Shown here piece after piece: positions 46,133-54,772 of a stretch of DNA of 64,000 nucleotides. The first letter of the stretch is position 1; each line of letters starts with the position of its first letter. This stretch comes from JABFRG01 sp038210445 (GTDB lineage: Bacteria; Myxococcota_A; Polyangia; Polyangiales; Polyangiaceae), in NCBI GenBank assembly GCA_038210445.1, contig JBBQWQ010000039.1, positions 9,036 through 73,035 on the forward strand, read 5' to 3'. The notes beneath the pieces are model-generated. The model saw only the letters and a program-made list of their open reading frames with translations, had not been told where the DNA came from and did not search any database. Made by a program: the position numbers and the translations under genes.

Positions 46133-46630
46133 CGCTTCTCTTTCAAGCCTTCGTCCAGCGGGTTGAGTCGCTGCTTGTAGCGTGCTGCCCCTCGAGAGTC
46201 GATGGTCCGCATCGAGCCCAGGTGCCAATCCGGATGGGCTTCGGCGTGAGCGCGGAGCCGGTCCTGGGAGGACCATAGACTACCTTTCATCTGGCCGGAG
46301 ACTCTTCTCGGAGAGGTTGTTAATTAAAACTGTAGCAGTAAAGGTAGGGCCTGTGGAAACCGGGGAGAAACCGTAAAAGTCAAATAAACGGAGAAGATAG
46401 CCGGCCCCAGGCTGTGGGGTACCGAGGGAGGAATGGAGGGACGGGGGTGGGGAGTACGACCTTTGGCTACTTTCCACAGCGCGTCCCCAGGCTTTTTCCC
46501 CGTTTCTGCCCCGAACTTGCACACAGGGGGTTCGTGACAGTCTGTACAGCGGTCTGCGCAGGGGTTTTGGCGGGCCGCTCCCGGCGGTCGAAAACGTGCC
46601 CGGGGCAACCATCCTGCTACCTTCGGTATC
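46133..46630. other. oriC: Non-coding AT-rich gap upstream of dnaN: candidate replication origin
   Basis: A 498-bp gap between divergent dnaN and a lipoprotein gene. It contains TTGTTAATTAAAAC (46317-46330), the most AT-rich stretch I noticed in the window. Next come triplets TAG-CAG-TAA-AGG-TAG (46333-46347), a GGCC (46348-46351) and TGTGGAAAC (46352-46360), a 7/9 match to the DnaA box TGTGGATAA. Other matches are CTTTCCACA (46470-46478, 7/9 to TTATCCACA) and TGTGGGGTA (46413-46421, 6/9). The order AT-rich / TAG triplets / GC / box resembles the basal unwinding element of bacterial origins. It also must hold the dnaN and lipoprotein promoters. Predicted from sequence only. Confidence 0.45.
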
Positions 46631-48430
46631 ATGAAGCGCTCTGTCCTTTTCGCACTCGCGGCGGCGACCGTATACGCCGCCTCCATGAGCTGTTCGTCCA
46701 ACGCGGACCCCACCGGCTTCGAAGGCTCGTCCTCCGGAGCCAGCGGGACCCTGGGCGACGGCGGACCCCTCTTCGGGGGCGATAGCGGGCCGCTTTCTGC
46801 GGAGCGCCAGTGCTCCAGCGATCTCCACCAGGTGCTCGACGGCGAGGGCAAGGTGGTCAAGACCTGCCCGCTCGAGCAAGGCTGCGCGGCGGGCGATTGC
46901 GTCGCGGCTTGCGAGAGCGCCAAGGCCAACAAGAGCACCATCGGCTGCGACTACTTCGCGGTGGCGCCCGACGTCATCACCGAAGGGCAGGGGGCGTGCT
47001 TTGCTGCCTTCATTGCCAACACCTGGGGCAGCCCGGTGAAGCTCACCGCCGATCGCGCGGGCGTTGCCCTCAACATTGCCGGCATGGCGCGCATCCCCGC
47101 CGGCTCTGGGCAGGCCATCACCTACAAGCCGCTCACCAACGACGAGATTCCACCGGGCGAGGTGGCGATTCTGTTCTTGAGCCGCTTCGGCGGCGCCCTC
47201 ACCAGCTGCCCGGGCGGCGTTACCCCAGGCTTCACGGGCGGCCTCGCGAACATCACTGGCACCGGTCTCGGCGAGGGCTTTCACATCACGGCCAGCGCGC
47301 CCATCGTGGCCTATGACATTTACCCGTACGGCGGCGGCGCCAGTGCCGCCACCAGCGCCACGCTGCTCTTGCCCACCAGCGCCTGGGGCACCAACTACGT
47401 GGGCGTCAACGCCTACCGCAAGAGCACCCTGGTGGCGGCCGCGAACCCCTTCCTGGAGATCGTCGCCGCCGAAGACGGCACCAACGTGAAAGTGAGCCCC
47501 ACCGCGGCCATCGTCGGGGGCCCCGGCGTTGCGGCCACCGGCAAGGGGGTTCCCCAGACCTACGTTCTCAAGCGGGGGCAGGTGGTGCAGTTCACGCAGA
47601 CGGCGGAGCTCACCGGGAGCGCCATCGAGGCCGACAAGCCCATCGGCGTGTTCGGCGGCGCGACCTGCCTCTCTATCGACGTGGGCGATGCGGCGTGCGA
47701 TTCGGCGCACCAGCAGCTGCCGCCGGTGAAGGCGCTGGGCACCGAATACGTGGCGGTGCGGTATCGCAATCGCTACGACGGCCAGGAAGAGTCGCCGCCC
47801 TGGCGCATCGTGGGCGCGGTCGATGGCACGTCGCTGAGCTACGAGCCCTCGATTCCCCCGGGCGCGCCCCAGACGCTCGCGTTCGGGCAGGTGGCAGAGT
47901 TCAAGTCGCCCGGAGGGTTCATCGTCAAGAGCCAGGACGATAAGCACCCGTTCTACATGTCGGCGCACATGACCGGCTGCGCTTCGCTCCCCGGCGGCGG
48001 CCTCGGCGATTGCCGTGGCGACCCCGAGTTCGTCAACGTCATCCCCGCGGCGCAGTACCTGCGATCGTATGTATTCTTCACCGACCCCACGTACCCCGAG
48101 ACCAACCTGGTGCTGGTGCGGCAGAAGACCGCGTCTGGCTTCAAAGACGTGAACCTCGACTGCGTGGGCACCGTCAACGGCTGGACGGCGCTGGGCGCGA
48201 ACTACGAGTATGCGCGCGTCGATCTCGTGCGCGGCAACTTCCAGAAGCAGGGCACCTGCGACAACGGGCGCCACGAGATCAAGAGCGACGGCACCTTCGG
48301 CCTCACGGTCTGGGGTTGGGGCTCGGCGGCCTCCGGCGGCTTCTCGAGCCAGGCGGTCAGCTACGCCTACCCCGCCGGCGCCAGCGTGAAATCCATCAAC
48401 ACCGTGGTGGTTCCCGCCGGCCCCCGCTGA
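46631..48430 (+). CDS. IgGFc-binding-domain-like lipoprotein
   Basis: A 599-residue predicted lipoprotein (signal peptide AAATVYAASMSCSSN, lipobox Cys21) with a Gly/Ser/Asp linker to about residue 60. The remainder resembles the N-terminal domain of IgGFc-binding proteins that is widespread in Myxococcota: CDYFAVAPDV early, ASAPIVAYDIYPYGGGASAA, LLLPTSAWGTNYVGVNAY, PFLEIVAAEDGTNVKV, and GSAIEADKPIGVFGGATCLS, then HQQLPPVKALGTEYVAVRYR. The domain's role in bacteria is unknown. It lies right next to the dnaN upstream region; the shared gap is the candidate origin. Confidence 0.85.
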   Translation: MKRSVLFALAAATVYAASMSCSSNADPTGFEGSSSGASGTLGDGGPLFGGDSGPLSAERQCSSDLHQVLDGEGKVVKTCPLEQGCAAGDCVAACESAKANKSTIGCDYFAVAPDVITEGQGACFAAFIANTWGSPVKLTADRAGVALNIAGMARIPAGSGQAITYKPLTNDEIPPGEVAILFLSRFGGALTSCPGGVTPGFTGGLANITGTGLGEGFHITASAPIVAYDIYPYGGGASAATSATLLLPTSAWGTNYVGVNAYRKSTLVAAANPFLEIVAAEDGTNVKVSPTAAIVGGPGVAATGKGVPQTYVLKRGQVVQFTQTAELTGSAIEADKPIGVFGGATCLSIDVGDAACDSAHQQLPPVKALGTEYVAVRYRNRYDGQEESPPWRIVGAVDGTSLSYEPSIPPGAPQTLAFGQVAEFKSPGGFIVKSQDDKHPFYMSAHMTGCASLPGGGLGDCRGDPEFVNVIPAAQYLRSYVFFTDPTYPETNLVLVRQKTASGFKDVNLDCVGTVNGWTALGANYEYARVDLVRGNFQKQGTCDNGRHEIKSDGTFGLTVWGWGSAASGGFSSQAVSYAYPAGASVKSINTVVVPAGPR

Positions 48431-48436
48431 TCGCTG

Positions 48437-48790
48437 TCACGGGAGCTTCGGGCACTTCGGCTGCGCCACCATGCGGCCGCGCGGTACGCAAGATTGGTTG
48501 GGTCCCGGAGCGCACGCATCTACCGGCGGCATACGGCCACCGGGACACGGATAGCGCGTCACCAGCACCGTGCCCGGCTTGCACGTGAGCGCCGTGGTGC
48601 GCGGGCAGTCGCGGGGCTTCGCTTCGTCCACCGGCAGCGGCGCGGGCGCAGGGGTCTCCGCAGCGATGCTCGCGGCGGGCTCGGGCTCGGGCTCGGGCAC
48701 CGGCTCCGGCGCCGATCGCGGCGTCTCGGGCGGCGCCGCGGGCTTGCCGCAGGCGAGGAGGGTGAGGGCAAGAAGGAGGGTGCGGCGCAT
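48437..48790 (-). CDS. Small Pro/Glu-rich lipoprotein
   Basis: A 117-residue predicted lipoprotein, start ATG 48790. Signal peptide RRTLLLALTLLACGKP gives lipobox Cys14. A Pro/Glu linker (PEPVPEPEPEPAAS) is followed by a C-terminal region with six Cys (RDCPRTTALTCKPGTV, YPCPGGRMPPVDACAPG, SCVPRGRM, KCPKLP), probably disulfide-bonded. It converges with the IgGFc-like gene (6-bp gap) and is divergent from the efflux operon. Function unknown. Confidence 0.72.
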   Translation of the reverse strand: MRRTLLLALTLLACGKPAAPPETPRSAPEPVPEPEPEPAASIAAETPAPAPLPVDEAKPRDCPRTTALTCKPGTVLVTRYPCPGGRMPPVDACAPGPNQSCVPRGRMVAQPKCPKLP

Positions 48791-48923
48791 GGGCTCAAGG
48801 TACGGCGCAGGCCGCCGATCGGTCTTTGGCTTCGTCCCGGATCTGGGACGGCACGTCCCGATGATGGGATGACGGCCACCCGCGCGAGCCGAAAAAATCG
48901 AGGAATGTCGCAGCTTCGAGCCT

Positions 48924-48939
48924 CGGCACGCGATTCGCT
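48924..48939 (+). promoter_or_regulatory. Sigma-54-like -24/-12 element before the efflux operon (weak)
   Basis: CGGCACGCGATTCGCT matches TGGCACGN4TTGCW at 10 of 12 fixed positions with GG and GC correctly 10 nt apart. It fits the NtrC-type regulator later in the operon. The weak point: the predicted start of transcription (about 48950) would fall on the GTG start, so the message would be nearly leaderless. Confidence 0.3.
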
Positions 48940-48950
48940 TGAGGGGCGGC

Positions 48951-50201
48951 GTGGACATCGTTCGCCCCCGCTCGCCGCGCCGCCGTTTCGCGCTTCCGAT
49001 CCTCGCCGCAGCCGTGGTGGTTGTGGTGATGGTGCTGTTGCTCGCATGGAGGTCGTGGCCCGCCGCGGCGCAGACCGCCTCGGTGGAGCGTGCGAGCGTA
49101 TTCACCGAGACCGTTCGCCGCGGCGATCTGGTTCGCAAGGTGCCGGTGCAGGGTGCGCTGGTGCCGGAGCACGTAGAGTGGCTCTCGGCCACCGCCGCGG
49201 CCCGGGTGGCGAAGATTGCGGTGCGGCCAGGCGCCCGGGTGGAGCCCGACACGGTGGTGGTGGTGCTCGAGAACACCGACCTCGAGCTGGCGGCCCTGGA
49301 GGCGGAACAGAAGGCCGCGACCGCCGACGCCGCGCGCATTCAGCTCGACGTGCGCACCGAGTCCGATCGCCGCCAGCACGGCGTGCTCCTGCTGGGGCTT
49401 CGCGCGGAGCTCGAAGACGCCGAGCGTCACGCGGCGAGCGCCGATCGCCTGGCGGCGCAAGGGCTCCTGGGGGAAATCGAGCGTCGCGACGCCGCCGCCA
49501 AGCGCCTCGATCTCGCGCAGCGGGTGCGGGCCGAAGAAGGCCGGCAAGAGATCCTCCGCGGCGGCCGCGACCGCCAGCTCGCAGCCCAGAGCAGCGAGAT
49601 CGCCCGCCTCCGCGAGATCGCCAGCTTCCGGAAGCGGCAGCTGGCTTCGCTCCAGGTACGCGCCGGTACCCGCGGCATCGTCCAGGAGCTGCCGCTGGAA
49701 AACGGTCAGTGGGTGGCCGCCGGAACGCTCCTCGCCAAGGTGGCCGAGCTCGACCATCTGCGCGCCGAGGTGAAAGTTGCCGAAGCGAGCGCCAAAGACC
49801 TGCGCGTTGGGCTCGCCGTGCGCTTCGACGCGCCGGCGGGCATGCATGGCACCATCGATCGCATCGACCCCGCGGTGGTGTTGGGCACGGTGAAGGTGCT
49901 GGTGGCCCTGGCGGTGGTGCCGCCCGGCGCGCGCGCCGACCAAGGGGTCTCAGGATACGCCGAGATAGAGACCCTGGCCGACGTGCTGGTGGTGGCCCGC
50001 CCCGCCGGCGCACGCGACCACGCACCTTGCTCGGTGTTCCGCCTGGAGGCCGACGGCGCTTCGGCGGTGCGGGTGCCGGTTCGCCTGGGGCGTGGCTCGG
50101 TGCGGGAGATGGAGGTCGAATCGGGCCTTTCACCGGGCGACCGCATCATCGTCTCCGACACCTCGGCCTGGGACACCAGCGCACGAGTACGACTTCGATA
50201 G
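48951..50201 (+). CDS. HlyD/MacA-type periplasmic adaptor
   Basis: A 416-residue membrane fusion protein. One N-terminal membrane anchor (LPILAAAVVVVVMVLLLAW), a lipoyl-like half (ALVPEHVEWLSATAAARVAK with IAVRPGARVEPDTVVVVLEN), a long helical hairpin at about 115-225 rich in Ala/Arg/Glu, the second lipoyl half (VRAGTRGIVQELPLENGQWV), then beta-barrel and membrane-proximal parts. It links the inner-membrane ABC permease to an outer-membrane channel not encoded here. GTG 48951 is chosen; a TTG at 48939 is possible. First of five genes in the efflux operon. Confidence 0.88.
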   Translation: MDIVRPRSPRRRFALPILAAAVVVVVMVLLLAWRSWPAAAQTASVERASVFTETVRRGDLVRKVPVQGALVPEHVEWLSATAAARVAKIAVRPGARVEPDTVVVVLENTDLELAALEAEQKAATADAARIQLDVRTESDRRQHGVLLLGLRAELEDAERHAASADRLAAQGLLGEIERRDAAAKRLDLAQRVRAEEGRQEILRGGRDRQLAAQSSEIARLREIASFRKRQLASLQVRAGTRGIVQELPLENGQWVAAGTLLAKVAELDHLRAEVKVAEASAKDLRVGLAVRFDAPAGMHGTIDRIDPAVVLGTVKVLVALAVVPPGARADQGVSGYAEIETLADVLVVARPAGARDHAPCSVFRLEADGASAVRVPVRLGRGSVREMEVESGLSPGDRIIVSDTSAWDTSARVRLR

Positions 50202-50232
50202 TTGGCATTCACACACGCGAGAACCATTCATC

Positions 50233-50937
50233 ATGAAACCCAACGACGAGAATCAAGTGTTGCTCCGCCTCGAGGGAATCAAAAAGGTGTTTACCACCGA
50301 CGAGCTCGAGACCCATGCGCTCCGGGAGATTCACCTGGACGTGGTCCAAGGCGAATACGTGGCCATCGAGGGGCCCTCTGGCAGCGGCAAGACCACCTTG
50401 CTTTCGATCCTAGGTCTCCTCGACGTACCCAGTGCCGGCAAGTACTTCCTGCGCGGCGCCGAGGTGGCAGGCCTCTCAGCGCGCGAGCGCGCGCGAGTGC
50501 GCAATCGCGACATTGGCTTCATCTTCCAGAGCTTCAATCTGATTGGCGACCTCAGCGTGCGCGACAACGTCGAGCTTCCGCTCGTGTACCGCGGCCTCTC
50601 CGCCGCCGACCGCGCCGCGAGAGTGAGTGCGGCCCTCGACCGCGTGAAGATGTCGCACCGCGGCGGTCACATGCCCAGCCAGCTCTCGGGCGGCCAGCAG
50701 CAGCGGGTAGCGGTGGCCCGAGCCATCGCCGGTGATCCGGCCATCGTGTTCGCCGACGAGCCCACCGGAAGTCTGGATTCGAAGAACGGAGACGCGGTGA
50801 TGGACCTGCTGGACGAGCTGCACCAGGGCGGCGCCACCATCTGCATGGTGACCCACGCACGCGAATATGCCCGCCGGGCCACCCGCGCGATTCACCTGTT
50901 CGACGGCAGCGTGGTCGACGACGCCCAGGCTGCCTGA
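50233..50937 (+). CDS. ABC efflux ATPase (MacB/LolD-like)
   Basis: A 234-residue ABC ATPase of the MacB/LolD group. Walker A GPSGSGKTTLLSILGLL, Q-loop FIFQSFNLIGDLSVRDNV, signature QLSGGQQQRVAVARAI, Walker B IVFADEPTGSLDSKNGD, and H-loop MVTHAREYARR. QSFNLIGDLSVRDNVELPL is characteristic of the MacB/LolD group. Start at ATG 50233. It lies between adaptor and permease genes and so powers that exporter. Confidence 0.94.
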   Translation: MKPNDENQVLLRLEGIKKVFTTDELETHALREIHLDVVQGEYVAIEGPSGSGKTTLLSILGLLDVPSAGKYFLRGAEVAGLSARERARVRNRDIGFIFQSFNLIGDLSVRDNVELPLVYRGLSAADRAARVSAALDRVKMSHRGGHMPSQLSGGQQQRVAVARAIAGDPAIVFADEPTGSLDSKNGDAVMDLLDELHQGGATICMVTHAREYARRATRAIHLFDGSVVDDAQAA

Positions 50938-50948
50938 AGGATTACACC

Positions 50949-53405
50949 ATGCTTCGACACCTCTTCATCGATGTGCGTCACGCGCTCCGGTCGATTGTCC
51001 GCGCTCCGGCCTTCTTCGGCATGCTCCTCTTGGTGCTGGCCGCCGGTATCGGTGCCACGACTGCCATGTTCAGTCTGCTGGAATGCCTTCTTTTGCGACC
51101 GCTTCCGTATCCTCATCCGGAGCAGCTGACCATGGTGTGGGCGGTGCAGCCGCAGGTGAAGCTCTCGCCGGTTTCGATACCCGACTTTCTCGACTGGAAG
51201 GCCGGCGGGTCGACGTTTCAGCACATGGCGGCGCTGGAGTACCAAAGCTACACGCTCACCTCGGAGGGGACGCCGCCCAAGAACGTGCCTGGCGCCAGCG
51301 TGAGCGGCGACTTTTTTCCCATGCTGGGGCTGGCGCCCACCCAGGGTCGGCTTCTGGGGCCCGACGACGATCGCGTGGACGCGCCCAAGAACGCCGTCGT
51401 CTCCGAGAGTCTGTGGCGCGAGCGTTTCGCCGGAGACGCGCGGGTGGTGGGCACCATCGTGACCCTCAACGGAACGCCCTACACCATCGTCGGCGTGGCC
51501 GCCGCGGGCTTCCGCTTTTCCGGGCCTTTCAGCGATCGCGCCGACATCTGGACTCCGCTCGCTGCGTCGCGCGCCGACTATGCGACCGACCTGGTTTCCG
51601 GCCGCGGCAATCACTTCTTGCACGTTATGGGCAGGCGCAAAGCCGGCGTTTCGCTCGAGGCGGCCGGCGCGCAGTTGGCAACGGTGGCGGCGGCGGTCGA
51701 AGTTGCCAATCCCGATACCAATACCCGGGTTAGCGTGCGCCTCGAAGATCTCCACGAGACGCTGGTGGGCGGCTCGCGCGCCGGCGTTTGGATCCTCTTC
51801 GCCTCGGTGGGCCTGGTGTTCCTGGTGGTGTGTGCCAACGTGGGGAACCTACTGCTTACCCGGGCCCAGGCACGGCGCGGGGAGATGGCGGCGCGGGCCG
51901 CCTTGGGCGCGACGACCTCGCGGCTCATGGCGCAAATTCTCACCGAGACGGTGGTGCTGTTCGTACTCGGCGGTCTCGGCGGCGCGCTGCTCGCGCGGGT
52001 CATGGTCGACGCCTTCGCGGCCGGTCTGGTGGAGGGCGCAGGGGCGCTCACGATTCCGGTGCAGGTAGACGGCGGGGCGCTGCTCTTCGCGGTGCTCTCG
52101 GCGGCGGTGTTCGGCCTGGTGTTCGGTCTCGTACCGGCGGTGGCGGCGGCGCGCGTGGCGCCCCACGCGGCGCTCAAGGAAACAGCGGCCCGGGCCGGAA
52201 CCAGCCGCGGTCAACGCACCCTGCGCAGCGCTCTCGTGATGGTGCAGATGGCGCTCGCCTTCGCGCTCCTTACGGGCAGCGGGCTGGCGCTCCGAGCCTT
52301 CGCCCGGGTGGCCTCCACTTCGCCGGGCTTCGAGGCCGAAAACGTCGTCACCGCGCGGGTGTTCCTGCCGGAGCCCAAGTACACCGACGCGGAGCGAGCC
52401 CATCGCTTTTACGACCAGCTCCTCGAGCGCATGGCCGCCGAGCCGGGTGTGTCGTCGGTGGGCGCCGGCTCGACGCTGCCGTTCTCGGGCTCCAACAGCA
52501 ATGGCTCGTTCCGCATTCAGGGCCGGCCTGCCTTTCCACCCGGCGACCGGCCGCTCCTGGAGCGCAACGTGGTAACCCCCGGCTACTTCCGCACGCTGGA
52601 AATCCCGGTGCTGCAGGGCCGCGGAATCACCGCCGACGACGTGCAGGCGGGGCGCCGCGTGGTGGTGGTGAGCAAGACCATGGTCGACCAGTTCTTTCCC
52701 GGCGAAGACCCGCTGGGCCGGCGCATCGACTGGGGCGACCACGAAGACGACAAGGACAGCTGGCGCGAGATCGTGGGCGTGGTGGGCGACGTGAAGCGCC
52801 GGGGCCTCGACCAGCCCGCCGCCGCCGAAGCCTACGTGCCACTGGCGCAGCAGCAGAGCCGGTGGATGGTGGTCGCCGCGCGAACCGCTCCGGGCCAGGC
52901 TGCGCCGCTGCTCGAGCGCATTCCCGACCTGGTGCGCGAGGTGGACCCGGAGCAGGCTCCTGCCAGCCGCCGGCTCCTCTCCGATCGGGTGCGAGAGTCG
53001 ATGGGAAGCCGCCGCTACGTGGCGTTGCTCCTCACTGCCTTCGCGGGTGCCGCGCTCTTCCTGGCGACGTTGGGCCTCTTCGGTTTGGTGTCGTACGTCA
53101 CTGCGCAGCGTACCCGGGAGCTCGGCCTGCGCATGGCGCTGGGCGCCAGCCCGGGCCGGGTGGTGCGCATGGTCGTGGCGTCGGGCCTGCGGCTCCTGGC
53201 GGGTGGTCTGGGGTTGGGTTTGGTGCTCGCCGTGGCCTTGGGGCAGCTTTTGGCCGCGCGCATGAGCGGCGTGGAGCCCCTGGACGCCGTGGTCTACCTG
53301 TCGATTCCGCTCCTTCTGGGGGTAGCCGGCCTCTCGGCGTGCGTGGTGCCGGCGCTGCGTGCGGTGCGCATTCCCGCAGCGGTTGCCCTGAGATATGAAG
53401 GTTGA
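50949..53405 (+). CDS. ABC permease of the ADOP/MacB type (two FtsX domains)
   Basis: An 818-residue permease. N-terminal RHALRSIVRAPAFFGMLLLV with AAGIGATTAMFSLLECLLLR marks the ADOP family. A MacB periplasmic core follows (SVSGDFFPMLGLAPTQGRLL), then FtsX segments at about 280-390 and a second copy at about 680-810 (RYVALLLTAFAGAALFLATL, then LRMALGASPGRVVRMVVAS). The duplicated FtsX pair in one chain is the ADOP hallmark, seen mostly in Acidobacteria and Myxococcota. The exported substrate is unknown. Confidence 0.93.
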   Translation: MLRHLFIDVRHALRSIVRAPAFFGMLLLVLAAGIGATTAMFSLLECLLLRPLPYPHPEQLTMVWAVQPQVKLSPVSIPDFLDWKAGGSTFQHMAALEYQSYTLTSEGTPPKNVPGASVSGDFFPMLGLAPTQGRLLGPDDDRVDAPKNAVVSESLWRERFAGDARVVGTIVTLNGTPYTIVGVAAAGFRFSGPFSDRADIWTPLAASRADYATDLVSGRGNHFLHVMGRRKAGVSLEAAGAQLATVAAAVEVANPDTNTRVSVRLEDLHETLVGGSRAGVWILFASVGLVFLVVCANVGNLLLTRAQARRGEMAARAALGATTSRLMAQILTETVVLFVLGGLGGALLARVMVDAFAAGLVEGAGALTIPVQVDGGALLFAVLSAAVFGLVFGLVPAVAAARVAPHAALKETAARAGTSRGQRTLRSALVMVQMALAFALLTGSGLALRAFARVASTSPGFEAENVVTARVFLPEPKYTDAERAHRFYDQLLERMAAEPGVSSVGAGSTLPFSGSNSNGSFRIQGRPAFPPGDRPLLERNVVTPGYFRTLEIPVLQGRGITADDVQAGRRVVVVSKTMVDQFFPGEDPLGRRIDWGDHEDDKDSWREIVGVVGDVKRRGLDQPAAAEAYVPLAQQQSRWMVVAARTAPGQAAPLLERIPDLVREVDPEQAPASRRLLSDRVRESMGSRRYVALLLTAFAGAALFLATLGLFGLVSYVTAQRTRELGLRMALGASPGRVVRMVVASGLRLLAGGLGLGLVLAVALGQLLAARMSGVEPLDAVVYLSIPLLLGVAGLSACVVPALRAVRIPAAVALRYEG

Positions 53406-53407
53406 CC

Positions 53408-54772
53408 ATGCGCTTGCCTCGGGTCTTGGTGGTCGACGATCAGGCCGATGTCGTGGTCGCGCTCCGCCTGCTCTTGAAGTCTGAAGGCTTCGCGGTCGTC
53501 ACCGCGGCCACGCCGGAGGCTGCACTGACCGCGGCGCGCACCGAAGACATCGACGCCGCGCTGGTCGACATGAACTACGCCCGCGACACCACCTCCGGGG
53601 GCGAAGGGCTCGACCTGGTCACGCGGCTCGGAGACATCTCGCGCGATTTGCCAGTGGTGGTGATGACCGCCTGGGGCAGCGTGGCCGGGGCGGTGGCCGC
53701 CATGCGCCGCGGCGCCCGCGACTACGTGGAGAAGCCATGGCAAAACGAGCGCTTGGTGGCGACCTTGCGGCGCGAGATCGAGCTCCGCGCCATGGTGCGT
53801 TCCACCGCGCGCCTGGAGGCGCAATCGGCACGTGAGCACGATCGCGCGCTGCCCGAGCTCATCGCGGTATCGCGCGCCATGGAGCCCGTGAAGCGCCTGA
53901 TGGCGCGGGTCGCACCCTCCGACGCCAACGTGCTCATCACCGGAGAGCACGGCACCGGCAAAGATGTGGTCGCGCGCTGGATTCACGCGGCTTCCGGCCG
54001 TGCATCGCGTTCGTTCGTATCGGTGAACGCCGGCGCGCTGGCCGACGGCGTGTTCGAGAGCGAGCTCTTCGGCCACGTGAAGGGCGCCTTCACCGACGCC
54101 AAGTCCGATCGCATCGGGTGCTTCGAGCTCGCCGACGGGGGCACGCTCTTCCTCGACGAGATCGGCACCATGCCGGCGAGCCAACAGGCCAAGCTCTTGC
54201 GGGTGCTTCAGAGCGGCGAGCTGGCGCCGGTGGGCGCCTCGCGCACCCGGTCAGTCGACGTACGCGTGGTCTCCGCCACCAACATCGACGTGGCCAGCGA
54301 GGTGGCCCGCGGCGCCTTTCGCGAAGACCTTCTCTATCGCCTCAATACCGTGGAAGTGCGGCTTCCGCCGCTGCGCGAGCGGCCCGAAGACATTGTCGCG
54401 CTGGCCATGAATTTTCTCGCGAAGAAGGCGGCGCGCTACGGCAAGCCGCTCGAAGGGTTCACCCCGGAGGCCACCCGCGCGTTGCTCGAGCACACCTGGC
54501 CGGGCAACGTGCGCGAGCTGGAGCACGCCGTCGAGCGCGCGGTGGTGCTGGCCGAGGGCGCCGCCATCGACAGCGCCGACCTGCATCTTCGCCGGGCCCC
54601 GAGCGCCGCGCCATCGCTGGAGCGCATGACCCTGGCCGATGCCGAGGCCTACCTGATTCGCCGGGCGGTGGAGCGGGCACCCAACGTGCTGGCCGCCGCC
54701 GAAGCCCTGGGCGTTTCGCGAAGTGCGCTCTACCGGCGCCTCCAAGCGCTCGGCATCAAAGTGCAGGAGTGA
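53408..54772 (+). CDS. NtrC-family response regulator (sigma-54 activator)
   Basis: A 454-residue response regulator. Receiver domain with phosphoacceptor Asp in DIDAALVDMNYARDT, AAA+ domain with Walker A ITGEHGTGKDVVARWIH, Walker B GGTLFLDEIGTM, arginine finger region FREDLLYRLNTVEVRLPPLR, and a Fis-type HTH (LAAAEALGVSRSALYRRLQA). The sigma-54 contact loop is HVKGAFTDAKSDR: GAFTDA instead of GAFTGA, a variant seen in other activators. ATG 53408 is used. It is cotranscribed with the exporter and its own kinase, so probably controls the operon. Confidence 0.93.
   Translation: MRLPRVLVVDDQADVVVALRLLLKSEGFAVVTAATPEAALTAARTEDIDAALVDMNYARDTTSGGEGLDLVTRLGDISRDLPVVVMTAWGSVAGAVAAMRRGARDYVEKPWQNERLVATLRREIELRAMVRSTARLEAQSAREHDRALPELIAVSRAMEPVKRLMARVAPSDANVLITGEHGTGKDVVARWIHAASGRASRSFVSVNAGALADGVFESELFGHVKGAFTDAKSDRIGCFELADGGTLFLDEIGTMPASQQAKLLRVLQSGELAPVGASRTRSVDVRVVSATNIDVASEVARGAFREDLLYRLNTVEVRLPPLRERPEDIVALAMNFLAKKAARYGKPLEGFTPEATRALLEHTWPGNVRELEHAVERAVVLAEGAAIDSADLHLRRAPSAAPSLERMTLADAEAYLIRRAVERAPNVLAAAEALGVSRSALYRRLQALGIKVQE

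Noticed and set aside
46601..46640. Sigma-70 promoter for the lipoprotein beside the candidate origin
   Set aside because: No -35/-10 pair with acceptable spacing could be assigned; the gap has AT-rich stretches but no clear match.
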